From: Bog-756 sp963806455
GTDB lineage: Bacteria > Actinomycetota > Acidimicrobiia > Acidimicrobiales > RAAP-2
Length of the DNA: 64,000 nt
Assembly (NCBI GenBank): GCA_963806455.1
Contig: CAWDXZ010000003.1
Span: forward strand, 186,001-250,000
Reading direction: 5' to 3'
Below, one piece after another: positions 1 through 7,492 of this stretch (its first letter is position 1; the number at the start of each line of letters is the position of its first letter). Below the pieces are notes generated by a model. That model had not been told where the DNA came from and did no database searches. It saw nothing but the letters and a program-made list of their open reading frames with translations. The position numbers and the translations under genes are program-made.

Positions 1-11
1 GGACGCCGTGA
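1..11 (+). CDS. 3' end of upstream gene, probably rnpA (partial)
   Basis: In the third frame the window opens with two codons (Thr, Pro) and a TGA at 9-11. This TGA overlaps the GTG start of yidD as GTGA, the 4-base overlap typical of tightly coupled genes. In actinobacteria the gene directly before yidD is rnpA (RNase P protein). The identity rests on gene order alone, because only two codons are visible. Confidence 0.35.
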
Positions 12-316
12 CCCCGGTGTCCGTGGTCGAGGTGACCACCCCGCAGCCATCCGCCGCCGGGGGCCCCACCCCGGCCCGCAGCCGGACGGCGAAGTGGCTG
101 ATCTCGATGGTCCGCGGCTACCAGCTGGCCCGGGCCGGTCGTCCCTCGGGTTGCCGGTTCATCCCCAGTTGCTCGGAGTACGCCATCGGAGCGGTCGGGG
201 TCCACGGCACCTTCCGTGGCTCCGCCCTGGCGGCCAGGCGTCTCCTGCGCTGCCACCCCTGGGGCGGCCATGGCGTCGACCCCGTTCCGGATGAGGGGGA
301 CTCATGCAATCGCTGA
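8..316 (+). CDS. yidD: Membrane protein insertion efficiency factor YidD
   Basis: A small amphipathic inner-membrane-associated protein that aids YidC-dependent insertion. Residues 36-57 carry the family signature (RGYQLARAG, then CRFIPSCSEYA) and the C-terminal part has CHPWGGHGVDPVP, all diagnostic of YidD. At 102 aa it is longer than the usual 70-85 aa because of a 33-residue Pro/Ala/Ser-rich N-terminus. The GTG at 8 overlaps an upstream stop as GTGA, which favours it, but the ATG at 107 would give the classical MVRGYQL start. Its 3' end overlaps yidC by 13 bases, so the two are probably translationally coupled. Confidence 0.93.
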   Translation: MTPVSVVEVTTPQPSAAGGPTPARSRTAKWLISMVRGYQLARAGRPSGCRFIPSCSEYAIGAVGVHGTFRGSALAARRLLRCHPWGGHGVDPVPDEGDSCNR

Positions 317-1569
317 TCAAGAGCATCGGCAAGATCTTCCAACCCCTCCTCGACGCTGTCGGCGGGATCCTGGCCTTCTTCTACTCGATCATCCCCAACT
401 ACCCGATCGACGTCGCCCTGCTCACCATCCTCATCATGGCCCTGCTCACCCCCCTGACGGTCAAGAGCACCAAGAACATGGCGGCCATGCAGGCGCTCGG
501 CCCGGAGATGAAGAAGCTGCAGCAGAAGTACAAGGGCGCGGAAAATCGCACCCAACTCAATGAAGAAATGATGAAGCTCTACAAAGAGCACAATGTGAAC
601 CCGGCATCTGGGTGCCTTCCAATGCTGTTGCAGATGCCAGCTTTCTTTATTCTTTACAGCGTCATTCGAGGTATGACCAATGTGGTGACCCACACGGTGT
701 ACCACGTCACCTTGAGCGGCAAGAAGGTTCCGGTCTCCGTGAGCGTCGCCGACCCGCGCTACATCCCGGTGCACAGCCGCATGTACGAGGACATCGTGGC
801 CGCTCACGGGCAGCTCAATTCCTTCGGGCTCAACTTCGCCGACAAGCTGCTCTCCCATCACAGCTCCATCTGGGTGGCCATCCCCTACCTGTTGCTGGTG
901 GCGGCGTCGGTCGGCCTCCAGTATCTGCAGATGGCCAGACTCAATGCGAGAAACCCGCAAGCTGCTCAGGCCAATCCCCAAGCGGCCATGCTCCAGAAAT
1001 ATATGCCGCTTATCTTTGGGTTTATTTATATAAATGTGGCGGCAATTCTCAACGTCTATTTTATCGTTTCAAGTGCCATACGCATCGGCACACAAGAAAT
1101 CCTCTTCCGCAAGGGGATCGTCGGCGGCCCTCCACCCCCGCCGACGGCCGGGACGGACGCCCCGGACCAGAAGCGTCCGAAGACCCCGGTGGTGGATCGG
1201 ACCGAACGCGCCCTGCCCAAGCCCAGGCGCGCCGACCCGCCGGCCGGAAGCGGGAACGGCACCGCCAGAGGCGACAGCGGCAGAGGACCTGGCGGCACCC
1301 GAAACCCGACCCCGGCCAAGCCGGGGGCCAAGAGCCCTGCCCGGGGATCCACCCCGGGCAAGACGGCCGGCGGGGCGGCCCGGCCCAACGGGAGCAGGTC
1401 GGGGGGCAACGGATCGGGAGCGAACCGGCCCCGAGCCAAAGGCTCGGGCGGCGCGGGCAACGGCAGAAGCGGTACGAACGGCCGGGCTGCCGACGCGTCC
1501 CCGGACGAATCCACGCCGTCCAAAGCTCACCCGCGCTCGAAGGCCAAGCGCGAGCGAAAGGCACGATAA
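304..1569 (+). CDS. yidC: Membrane protein insertase YidC/Oxa1
   Basis: Inserts membrane proteins alone or with SecYEG. The 421-aa protein has a first membrane region at about residues 15-55 (ending LTPLTVKSTKN), the hallmark NPASGCLPMLLQMPAFFILY block at about 99-118, and further membrane helices near residues 198-217 and 236-258. The last 160 residues are a Gly/Pro/Ser/Arg/Lys-rich, probably disordered basic tail, as in other actinobacterial YidC proteins where it can contact the ribosome. It overlaps yidD and lies 3 bases before jag. Base use changes abruptly inside the gene: about 540-690 and 940-1105 are much more AT-rich than the rest although the protein is intact (see findings). Confidence 0.97.
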   Translation: MQSLIKSIGKIFQPLLDAVGGILAFFYSIIPNYPIDVALLTILIMALLTPLTVKSTKNMAAMQALGPEMKKLQQKYKGAENRTQLNEEMMKLYKEHNVNPASGCLPMLLQMPAFFILYSVIRGMTNVVTHTVYHVTLSGKKVPVSVSVADPRYIPVHSRMYEDIVAAHGQLNSFGLNFADKLLSHHSSIWVAIPYLLLVAASVGLQYLQMARLNARNPQAAQANPQAAMLQKYMPLIFGFIYINVAAILNVYFIVSSAIRIGTQEILFRKGIVGGPPPPPTAGTDAPDQKRPKTPVVDRTERALPKPRRADPPAGSGNGTARGDSGRGPGGTRNPTPAKPGAKSPARGSTPGKTAGGAARPNGSRSGGNGSGANRPRAKGSGGAGNGRSGTNGRAADASPDESTPSKAHPRSKAKRERKAR

Positions 1570-1572
1570 GGG

Positions 1573-2547
1573 GTGGAGTGGGTCGAAGCCAGCGGCAAGT
1601 CACTGTCGGAAGCGAAGGAGATCGCCCTCGACCTCCTCGGTGTCGCCGAGGATGATGCCGAGTTCGTGGTCCTCAGTGAACCCAAGGCAGGACTGTTCGG
1701 GCGGGTCCGCGGGGAAGCACGGGTCCAGGCCCGCGTTCGGCCGGTCGCTCCTCCACCCAAGCGGGGACGGCGTCAACGTGCGGATCGGGCCCGGGGCACT
1801 CGTGAGAGTGGCACTCGGAGGCGCGGCAACAACGGGAAGCCTGACGGGGGCGATCGGACCAAGAAGCCGGCGGGTGCCAATGGCAAGGGGCAGGCGACGA
1901 AGACGGTCAGTCCGCCGGCTGACGGAGCCGGTGATCGGGAGGAGGCCCCGGCTCGCCCGGGCCGCTCACGACGGGGGGGGCGCGGCGCCGCCGGAGGAGC
2001 AGAGGCGAACGGTAGATCGAGACAAGGTAAGCAGACCACCGGAACGAGCTCCGGGGATAGTGAGGACACGATGGAGGAGTCTCTGACCCTCGAGCAGCAG
2101 GGAGAGGCCGCCAAGGAGTTCGTGGTCGGCCTGGTAAGGGAATTCGGTCTGGACGCCGAGGTCACGTTCGACGAGGTCGACGAGGACACGGTGCAGGTAT
2201 CGGCCACCGGTGACGACCTCGGGCTGCTGGTCGGCCCCAAGGGGGCCACCCTGGCTGCCGTTCAGGATCTCGCCCGCACGTTCGTACAGCGTCAGTCGGA
2301 GAACCGAACCGACAGGATCCTGGTGGATGTCGGTGGCTACCGCCAGAAGCGGGCGGCCGCCCTACGGCGCTTCGCCGAGGGCATCGTGGCCGAGGTTCGG
2401 GCCTCGGGCGAGGAACGGGCGCTCGAGCCCATGTCACCTGCTGACCGCAAGGTGGTTCACGACACCGTCAACGAGATCGAAGGTGTCGAAACACGTTCCG
2501 CGGGGACCGAACCCTCGAGGTACGTGGTGATCCAGCCGTCCAATTGA
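1573..2547 (+). CDS. jag: Jag/KhpB RNA-binding protein (Jag-N, KH, R3H)
   Basis: RNA-binding partner of the YidC operon, linked to cell elongation and division in Gram-positives. The N-terminal 57 residues match the Jag-N domain (VEASGKSLSEAKEIAL ... SEPKAGLFGRVRGEARV). A charged low-complexity linker follows (about 60-165). The KH domain includes LGLLVGPKGATLAAVQDL (about 214-231), and the C-terminal R3H domain has RRFAEGIVAEVRASGEERALEPMSP with the R-x3-H-like RKVVHDTV. The GTG start sits 3 bases after the yidC stop and is supported by the intact Jag-N domain. The linker is longer than in Firmicutes Jag, and about half the protein may be disordered. Confidence 0.95.
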   Translation: MEWVEASGKSLSEAKEIALDLLGVAEDDAEFVVLSEPKAGLFGRVRGEARVQARVRPVAPPPKRGRRQRADRARGTRESGTRRRGNNGKPDGGDRTKKPAGANGKGQATKTVSPPADGAGDREEAPARPGRSRRGGRGAAGGAEANGRSRQGKQTTGTSSGDSEDTMEESLTLEQQGEAAKEFVVGLVREFGLDAEVTFDEVDEDTVQVSATGDDLGLLVGPKGATLAAVQDLARTFVQRQSENRTDRILVDVGGYRQKRAAALRRFAEGIVAEVRASGEERALEPMSPADRKVVHDTVNEIEGVETRSAGTEPSRYVVIQPSN

Positions 2548-2563
2548 GGGGGCGATCCAGCCC

Positions 2564-3283
2564 TTGCCGGGCCGGGGTCGGCGGTTTCGGGACATCGAGG
2601 GTTGGGTGAGCGAGCTGGACCTTCAGGCCGACTGGGCCCGTCTGCGGGCCCGGGTCCCGGTCTCGGTCGGTCAGACGTTGAGGCGAGCGGCGGCCCTCGG
2701 ATTTCTCGGGCCGATGGATCCGAGCCGGCAGGTCGACCACGCCCTGGGCTTCGTCGTGGCCTGTGAGCGCCAATGGAAAAGGGGTCCGGCGGCCGCGCTG
2801 GATCTCGGTACCGGTGGGGGAATGCCCGGTCTGATCCTCGCAGCCTGCTGGCCTGAGTGCCGGGTGGTCCTCATCGATGCCGGCCAGCGCCGGACCGAAT
2901 TCCTGGTCGAGGAGGTCTCCGACGGCCGGCAGCCGGGCACCGTCGAGGTGGTTCGTGGCCGGGCCGAGATTCTGGCCCGGGATCCGCAACTGCGTGAGAA
3001 GTTCGAGGTGGTCACCTCGCGCTCGTTCGGTCCTCCGGGCGTGACGGCTGAATGCGGGTCCCCATTCCTGATTCCCGGGGGCCTCCTGGTGGTGTCCGAA
3101 CCGCCAGACGAGGGCGTGACCGAACGGTGGCCGGATACCGGCCTTTCGTCGCTGGCCCTGGCGAACATGGGTCGGGTGCGGATCGACGAACGCTTCGGCT
3201 ACCAGTTCCTCGGCAAGGTGGGCCCGACCCCCGACCGCTATCCCCGACGGACGGGGATTCCGACCAAACGGCCCCTGTTCTGA
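2564..3283 (+). CDS. rsmG: 16S rRNA m7G527 methyltransferase RsmG (GidB)
   Basis: Methylates N7 of G527 in 16S rRNA using SAM. The SAM-binding motif LDLGTGGGMPGLILA lies at about residues 84-98, followed by VVLIDAGQRRTEFL and the late TSRSFGPPGVTAE block seen in actinobacterial RsmG. Length (239 aa) fits. The N-terminal third is divergent and lacks the common RHxxDS string, as expected for distant actinobacterial members. The frame opens at a TTG (2564); the GTG at 2606 (VSELDL) is an equally plausible start. It sits between jag and parA, the conserved order near the origin. Confidence 0.88.
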   Translation: MPGRGRRFRDIEGWVSELDLQADWARLRARVPVSVGQTLRRAAALGFLGPMDPSRQVDHALGFVVACERQWKRGPAAALDLGTGGGMPGLILAACWPECRVVLIDAGQRRTEFLVEEVSDGRQPGTVEVVRGRAEILARDPQLREKFEVVTSRSFGPPGVTAECGSPFLIPGGLLVVSEPPDEGVTERWPDTGLSSLALANMGRVRIDERFGYQFLGKVGPTPDRYPRRTGIPTKRPLF

Positions 3284-3309
3284 ACCCCGGCCGGCGGGCC
3301 CAGACGTCT

Positions 3310-3325
3310 TGTTTCACGTGGAACA
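3310..3325. promoter_or_regulatory. parS centromere site 1
   Basis: TGTTTCACGTGGAACA is a near-perfect 16-bp palindrome matching the bacterial parS consensus TGTTTCACGTGAAACA at 15 of 16 positions. It lies in the rsmG-parA gap, the usual location for origin-proximal parS sites. ParB, encoded 1.5 kb downstream, should load here as a CTP-dependent clamp. Confidence 0.93.
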
Positions 3326-3365
3326 GTGGGACTCAGGGATGGGAGAGGGATGAGCCTCGGGCCGA

Positions 3366-3381
3366 GGTTTCACGTGAAACA
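3366..3381. promoter_or_regulatory. parS centromere site 2
   Basis: GGTTTCACGTGAAACA matches the 16-bp parS consensus at 15 of 16 positions. Its start is 56 bp from that of site 1, so the two sites form a pair upstream of parA and may also let ParB influence parAB transcription. Confidence 0.93.
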
Positions 3382-3430
3382 TTGCCGCAAATGCTTGACC
3401 GGCGTCGTGGCTCAGGGGAGGATGAACACC

Positions 3431-3459
3431 TTGACACCTGCCGATTCGAAGAAACGATA
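3431..3459 (+). promoter_or_regulatory. Possible parAB promoter (-35 TTGACA)
   Basis: A perfect -35 hexamer TTGACA lies at 3431-3436, with only a weak -10 candidate (ACGATA) at 3454-3459 after a 17-base spacer. If used, transcription would begin around 3465, which would require a parA start downstream of 3460. The call is tentative. Confidence 0.35.
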
Positions 3460-4890
3460 GTGCGCGGCCTTCGACGGAATCGTAAGTCCACTCCTCCTCC
3501 GGATCAGGTTCCCAACCCTGATCCCGATGGCGATCCCAACGGAACCGGAGCCGTCAGGCTGGTTGCCCCGGACTCCCCCGCCGGGGAGATCCCCGACGAG
3601 GACAGTCCGGAGCCCGCTCTTCCTCCCACCGTTCCCCCGGTCGTGGACTGGGAGGTGCTGGTGAACACGCCTCCTTCCTCGGGGATCCGGGAGACGATCT
3701 CCGATGTCGCCATCGCCCGCGCCAAGCTGGACAACGTCCTGCCCCCTGGCGACGCCGTAACTCCGGATTCATCTTCGGAGCCGACAGTGGGCCCCGGTGA
3801 AGGGGACAACGGACTCGCGCCCTCCGATGGCACAGCCGCCCGATCCCCCGTTTCTGCCTCGACGAACCCCTCTTCCTCCTCCGCTCCGAGTCCACCCGAT
3901 CAATCGAGTCCACCTGACCGTGCGGCCTCGTCCGAGCCGGCTGTATCCCTGGACCCGGTCCGACGTCCGACGTCCGACGTGCTGGCCGAGACCGGCCCCG
4001 AGTCTCAACCGACACCTCCGAGAGCTGGGGCGACGGCCGACGGAGCCGACCAGCCGGCGGGCGCAGCCGCGGTCAGCGACGAGGTGGTCCCGGATTCGGA
4101 GCCGCAGGCCGCCTCGGGCAACGCCCTCCCCCGGGTCATGGCCGTGGCCAACCAGAAAGGCGGGGTGGGCAAGACCACCACGTCGGTCAACCTCGGCGCC
4201 GCCCTGGCCGAGCTCGGTTTCCGTGTCCTGGTCATAGACCTCGACCCCCAGGCCAATGCCACCACCGGCCTCGGCATCGACGCCCGGACGTTCGAGATCT
4301 CGATGTACGACGTGCTCATGCGAGATTCGTCCCTAGAGGACTGCGTCGAGCCCACCAGCATGAAGAACCTGTTTGTGGCGCCGGCCACGATCGCACTGGC
4401 CGGAGCCGAGATCGAGCTGGTCCCGGCCTTCAGCCGCGAGCTCAAGCTCAAGAAGTCCATCGAGGCGGTCATCGATGACTTCGACTACGTGCTCATCGAC
4501 TGTCCCCCGTCCTTGGGCCTGATCACCGTCAACGCCCTGGCTGCCGCCGACGAGGTGCTGGTGCCCATCCAGTGCGAGTACTACGCCCTCGAAGGACTGA
4601 GCCAGCTGATGCGGAACGTGCACCTGGTGGCATCCAACCTGAACCCCAATCTGGACATCTCGACCATCGTCCTGACCATGTACGACGCCCGGACCAAGCT
4701 GGCCGATCAGGTGGCCAACGAAGTCCGTCTGCACTTCGGGTCGAAGGTCTGCCGGATCGTCATCCCGAGGACGGTGCGCCTGTCGGAGGCACCCTCGTTC
4801 GGTCAGCCCATCACGGCGTTCGACCCGGGCTCGCGCGGAGCCGTGGCCTACCGGGAACTAGCCAAGGAGGTCAGCGGTGGCACGCCGTAG
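3460..4890 (+). CDS. parA: Chromosome-partitioning ATPase ParA (Soj)
   Basis: Walker-type ATPase that moves ParB-parS complexes. The C-terminal 250 residues are a complete ParA: deviant Walker A in NQKGGVGKTTTSVNLG (about residues 231-246), LVIDLDPQANATTGLG, DYVLIDCPPSLGL, then IPRTVRLSEAPSFGQPI near the end. The upstream part is Pro/Ser/Asp/Glu-rich with no recognisable fold. The chosen GTG at 3460 follows the parS pair and gives 476 aa. Later in-frame GTGs (3643, 3655, 3661) or the ATG at 4138 (250 aa, but trimming the first beta strand) remain possible. The frame stays open into rsmG. It overlaps parB by 14 bases, so the pair is co-translated. Confidence 0.95.
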   Translation: MRGLRRNRKSTPPPDQVPNPDPDGDPNGTGAVRLVAPDSPAGEIPDEDSPEPALPPTVPPVVDWEVLVNTPPSSGIRETISDVAIARAKLDNVLPPGDAVTPDSSSEPTVGPGEGDNGLAPSDGTAARSPVSASTNPSSSSAPSPPDQSSPPDRAASSEPAVSLDPVRRPTSDVLAETGPESQPTPPRAGATADGADQPAGAAAVSDEVVPDSEPQAASGNALPRVMAVANQKGGVGKTTTSVNLGAALAELGFRVLVIDLDPQANATTGLGIDARTFEISMYDVLMRDSSLEDCVEPTSMKNLFVAPATIALAGAEIELVPAFSRELKLKKSIEAVIDDFDYVLIDCPPSLGLITVNALAAADEVLVPIQCEYYALEGLSQLMRNVHLVASNLNPNLDISTIVLTMYDARTKLADQVANEVRLHFGSKVCRIVIPRTVRLSEAPSFGQPITAFDPGSRGAVAYRELAKEVSGGTP

Positions 4891-5800
4891 CGGACTGGGC
4901 AAGGGATTGAGCGCTCTCATTCCCACCGAGGTGGTGGGCGATCGGTCGTCTGCCCTGCGTGAGGTTCCCATCGGCAGCATCAAGCCCAATCCGCGCCAGC
5001 CCCGGGTCAACTTCGACGAGGACACCATGGCGTCGTTGGCCGCTTCGATCAAGGAGCTCGGGGTGTTGCAGCCGGTGTTGGTGCGACAGATCGGAGGAGC
5101 GGCAGCCGACGACTTCGAGCTCATCGCCGGCGAGCGGCGATGGCGGGCGGCCCGGCGGGCCGGCCTGCAGACGATCCCTGTCCTGGTGCAGACGTCGAGC
5201 GACACCCAGAGCCTGGAGCAGGCTCTGGTCGAGAACCTCCACCGGCAGGACCTCAACGTCCTGGAGGAGGCGGCGGCCTATCAGCAGCTGATCGAGGAGT
5301 TCGGCTACACCCACGATCAGGTGGCCACCCGCGTGGGCCGTAGCCGGGCCGGCGTCTCCAACACGCTCCGGTTGCTGCAGTTGCCGGCGGGGGCCCAGCG
5401 ACTCCTGGCCGAGGGTCAGATCACCCCCGGCCACGCCCGGGCGCTCCTCGGGACACCGGACCGGGGGTACCAAGAGGCCCTGGCCACGCGGACCGCGACT
5501 GAGGGACTCACCGTCCGAGTCGTCGAAGACCTCGTCCGTGACCGCTCGACGGGTGGGGAGTCCGAGAATCGAACACCGGACACCAACGGCGATCGTCCGG
5601 GGGAGCCGGGACCGGGACGTCGGCTGCCTCCGCCGGGGATTCTCGAGCTCGAGGAGCTGCTCTCGAGTCACCTCAACACCCGGGTCAAGGTCGACCTCAC
5701 GTCGAAGCGCGGCAAGGTGATCGTCGAGTTCGCCACCCTGGAGGACCTCGAGCGCATCTACACCCTGATGCTGGGCCGGACCGGGCCCCACGGCTCCTGA
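4877..5800 (+). CDS. parB: Chromosome-partitioning protein ParB (Spo0J)
   Basis: CTP-dependent DNA clamp that loads at parS and spreads. Typical actinobacterial start (ARRSGLGKGLSALIP), then the N-terminal CTPase domain with IKPNPRQPR and the catalytic GERRWRAARRAG box (about 85-96), the ENLHRQDLNVLEEA segment, a central helix-turn-helix (about residues 137-165, DQVATRVGRSRAGVSNTLRLL) and a C-terminal dimerisation region (LEELLSSHLNTRVKVDLTSKRGKVIVEF). The GTG start overlaps parA. At 307 aa it has family length. Two matching parS sites lie 1.5 kb upstream. Confidence 0.97.
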   Translation: MARRSGLGKGLSALIPTEVVGDRSSALREVPIGSIKPNPRQPRVNFDEDTMASLAASIKELGVLQPVLVRQIGGAAADDFELIAGERRWRAARRAGLQTIPVLVQTSSDTQSLEQALVENLHRQDLNVLEEAAAYQQLIEEFGYTHDQVATRVGRSRAGVSNTLRLLQLPAGAQRLLAEGQITPGHARALLGTPDRGYQEALATRTATEGLTVRVVEDLVRDRSTGGESENRTPDTNGDRPGEPGPGRRLPPPGILELEELLSSHLNTRVKVDLTSKRGKVIVEFATLEDLERIYTLMLGRTGPHGS

Positions 5801-6025
5801 GGGCAGGCCACGGAGCGTGATCTTAGCTTGACATAATCCTCATAGACCGGGTAAATCGGCCACTCGAAGTGGTAATCCATCCCTGAACCCTTGGTAGAGC
5901 GTAATCCACAACCTGTGCATGACGTTGTGGATTATCTCCGGGCGGGTCAATCGGACGTGGAGCGTTGGTCCGGAGTTGTCTGGGCTCGAGCCCTGGACAA
6001 GGAGGTCCCTCATCCGGTCCCGGGC
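5801..6025. other. parB / cwlM-like convergent intergenic region with TAATCC repeats
   Basis: This 225-bp gap is clearly more AT-rich than its surroundings. It holds several TAATCC-type strings (near 5834 and 5873, and within the inverted repeat at 5901-5935). No gene or promoter is recognised. Because both flanking genes end here, a shared termination function is likely for at least part of it. Confidence 0.5.
5901..5935. repeat. Inverted repeat with DnaA-box-like arms
   Basis: Arms GTAATCCACAAC (5901-5912) and GTTGTGGATTAT (5924-5935) pair over 11 of 12 positions around an 11-base loop. Each arm contains TAATCCACA, one mismatch from the DnaA box TTATCCACA, in opposite orientation. It lies between the convergent 3' ends of parB and the cwlM-like gene, so a bidirectional terminator is the simplest reading; DnaA binding is the alternative. 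Confidence 0.6.
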
Positions 6026-7015
6026 TCAGTCCCAGGGGGAGCTGACCCACTGGGCCAGGGCGTCGACGATGGCCCGGGCCAGGGCGGCGGCCTGCTCGAC
6101 GACGACCGCCGCCGGGCTGATCTCGCAGATCACCGCGGGCATGCGCGTCTCCCGCAGGACCGCCAGGGACATCCCCCGGCTGCCGCCGTCAGGCAGGTCG
6201 AGCGAGGCCGGTAGGGCCGTCTGGAGCAGCTCGGCCAGGCGGCGACCTCCGGGGGAGGAGTAGCGCTCGACGGCGTAGTACGCCGTGGAGCAGTGGGGCT
6301 CACCGGTGTCGAGACGGAGCCCGATGTAGACCTCGGCCCCACCGCTGTTGGCCTCGGCCGCCTGGACCGACCCGTCGGGATGGTGATGGGTGCTCACCAG
6401 AGCCCCTTCGCTCACCAGGAGGCGCCGCAGGCCGGCCACGGCGGCGTCCAGCCCGCCTTCCTCCCCCACCGCCACGCGACGGCCGGCCAGGGTCCGAGGC
6501 GCCTGCCGCAGCCGCTCGCGGTCGCGCACCGACGTGACGAGCTCGGTGTCGTCGTGACGGGACCCGAAGCGCAGCAGCTCGCCGACGGTGGCGGCGCCGG
6601 CGATACCGTCGACCGGCAGACCCACATTGCGCTGGAAATCACCCAGCGCGGCCGACGTGGCGTCGCCGAAGATGCCGTCCACCCGGCCAGTGTCGAACCC
6701 GAGAGCGCTCAAGCGTTGTTGCAGCTCAGCGACATCGTCGCCCCGGAGCATGGGTGTGCGTCGGTAGAGGAAACGGTCCCCGAGCTGGCGGCCCGCCTCG
6801 ACCAGGGCGGACCACGTCTGGCGACCGCACACCCCGTCCACCCGCAGCCCCCGCCGGTACTGGAAGGCCTCGAGCGCAGCCCGGGTACCGGCCTGGTAGG
6901 ACCCCGTCGGGTCGATACCGGTGGAGAATCCCAGTTGTTCGAGCCGGCGCTGCACGTCGGCCACGGCCAGCCCGCTGTCGCCCGCCTCCAGACGGATCTG
7001 GCGCTCGGGGCTCAC
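6026..7015 (-). CDS. CwlM-like protein: two peptidoglycan-binding domains plus degenerate amidase
   Basis: Two PG_binding_1 repeats (about residues 8-70 and 88-152, each with GxDxxGxxGxxT-type strings such as VDGIFGDATSAALGDFQ) precede an Amidase_3-like domain (about 175-325). This matches mycobacterial CwlM, which sits at the same place beside trxA/trxB and regulates MurA rather than cutting peptidoglycan. The amidase zinc ligands look lost: the usual DPGHGG strand reads VAVGEEGG and the usual SIHAN strand reads YIGLRLD, while a late Glu (AVICEISP) is kept. The protein is therefore probably a pseudoenzyme acting as a wall sensor or regulator. There is no signal peptide, so it should be cytoplasmic. 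Confidence 0.85.
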   Translation of the reverse strand: MSPERQIRLEAGDSGLAVADVQRRLEQLGFSTGIDPTGSYQAGTRAALEAFQYRRGLRVDGVCGRQTWSALVEAGRQLGDRFLYRRTPMLRGDDVAELQQRLSALGFDTGRVDGIFGDATSAALGDFQRNVGLPVDGIAGAATVGELLRFGSRHDDTELVTSVRDRERLRQAPRTLAGRRVAVGEEGGLDAAVAGLRRLLVSEGALVSTHHHPDGSVQAAEANSGGAEVYIGLRLDTGEPHCSTAYYAVERYSSPGGRRLAELLQTALPASLDLPDGGSRGMSLAVLRETRMPAVICEISPAAVVVEQAAALARAIVDALAQWVSSPWD

Positions 7016-7058
7016 TCCCGGCCTCGGCCCCGGGGCCCGGGGGGGAGCGAACGGGCGA

Positions 7059-7385
7059 CTAGAGGTGGGCGGAGAGCTCCTGGAGGAGCTGTCCCTTGCC
7101 CTTCGCCCCCACGATACGGACCGCCGGCTCCCCGTCCTTGAACAGGATGAGGGTCGGGATGCTCATGACGTCGAACCGGCGGGTGATGTCGAGGTTGTCG
7201 TCGATGTTGAGCTTGGCCACGCCCAGCTTGCCCGCCTGCTCGGAGGCGATCTCCTCGAGCACCGGCACGATCATCTTGCACGGGCCGCACCATTCCGCCC
7301 AGAAGTCCACCAGTACGGGGACGTCCGAGGACTTGACATGCTCGTCAAAACTAGCGTCGCTCAGGGTCGTGATCTTCTCACTCAT
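7059..7385 (-). CDS. trxA: Thioredoxin
   Basis: Cytosolic dithiol-disulfide oxidoreductase of 108 aa. The active site WCGPC has Cys33 and Cys36, preceded by VLVDFWAE and followed by the cis-Pro loop MSIPTLILFKDG. The ATG at 7385 was chosen because AGGAGG lies about 10 bases upstream; the longer frame adds an unrelated 21-residue extension. It lies downstream of trxB on the same strand and is presumably reduced by it, as in mycobacteria. Confidence 0.96.
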   Translation of the reverse strand: MSEKITTLSDASFDEHVKSSDVPVLVDFWAEWCGPCKMIVPVLEEIASEQAGKLGVAKLNIDDNLDITRRFDVMSIPTLILFKDGEPAVRIVGAKGKGQLLQELSAHL

Positions 7386-7492
7386 GGCCGGTTGTTCCTC
7401 CTGCCCGTTCTCGTGGGGGCCGTTGGTTCGCCCCACGGTCGGGGACACGCTATGTCAACGTGCGCCGAGGCGGTGGCATTCCCGCCCGGACG

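Noticed and set aside
3052..3459. parA start at 3052, inside rsmG
   Set aside because: It would place both parS sites inside the coding region and encode an Arg/Pro-rich segment overlapping rsmG out of frame; starts after parS are more credible.
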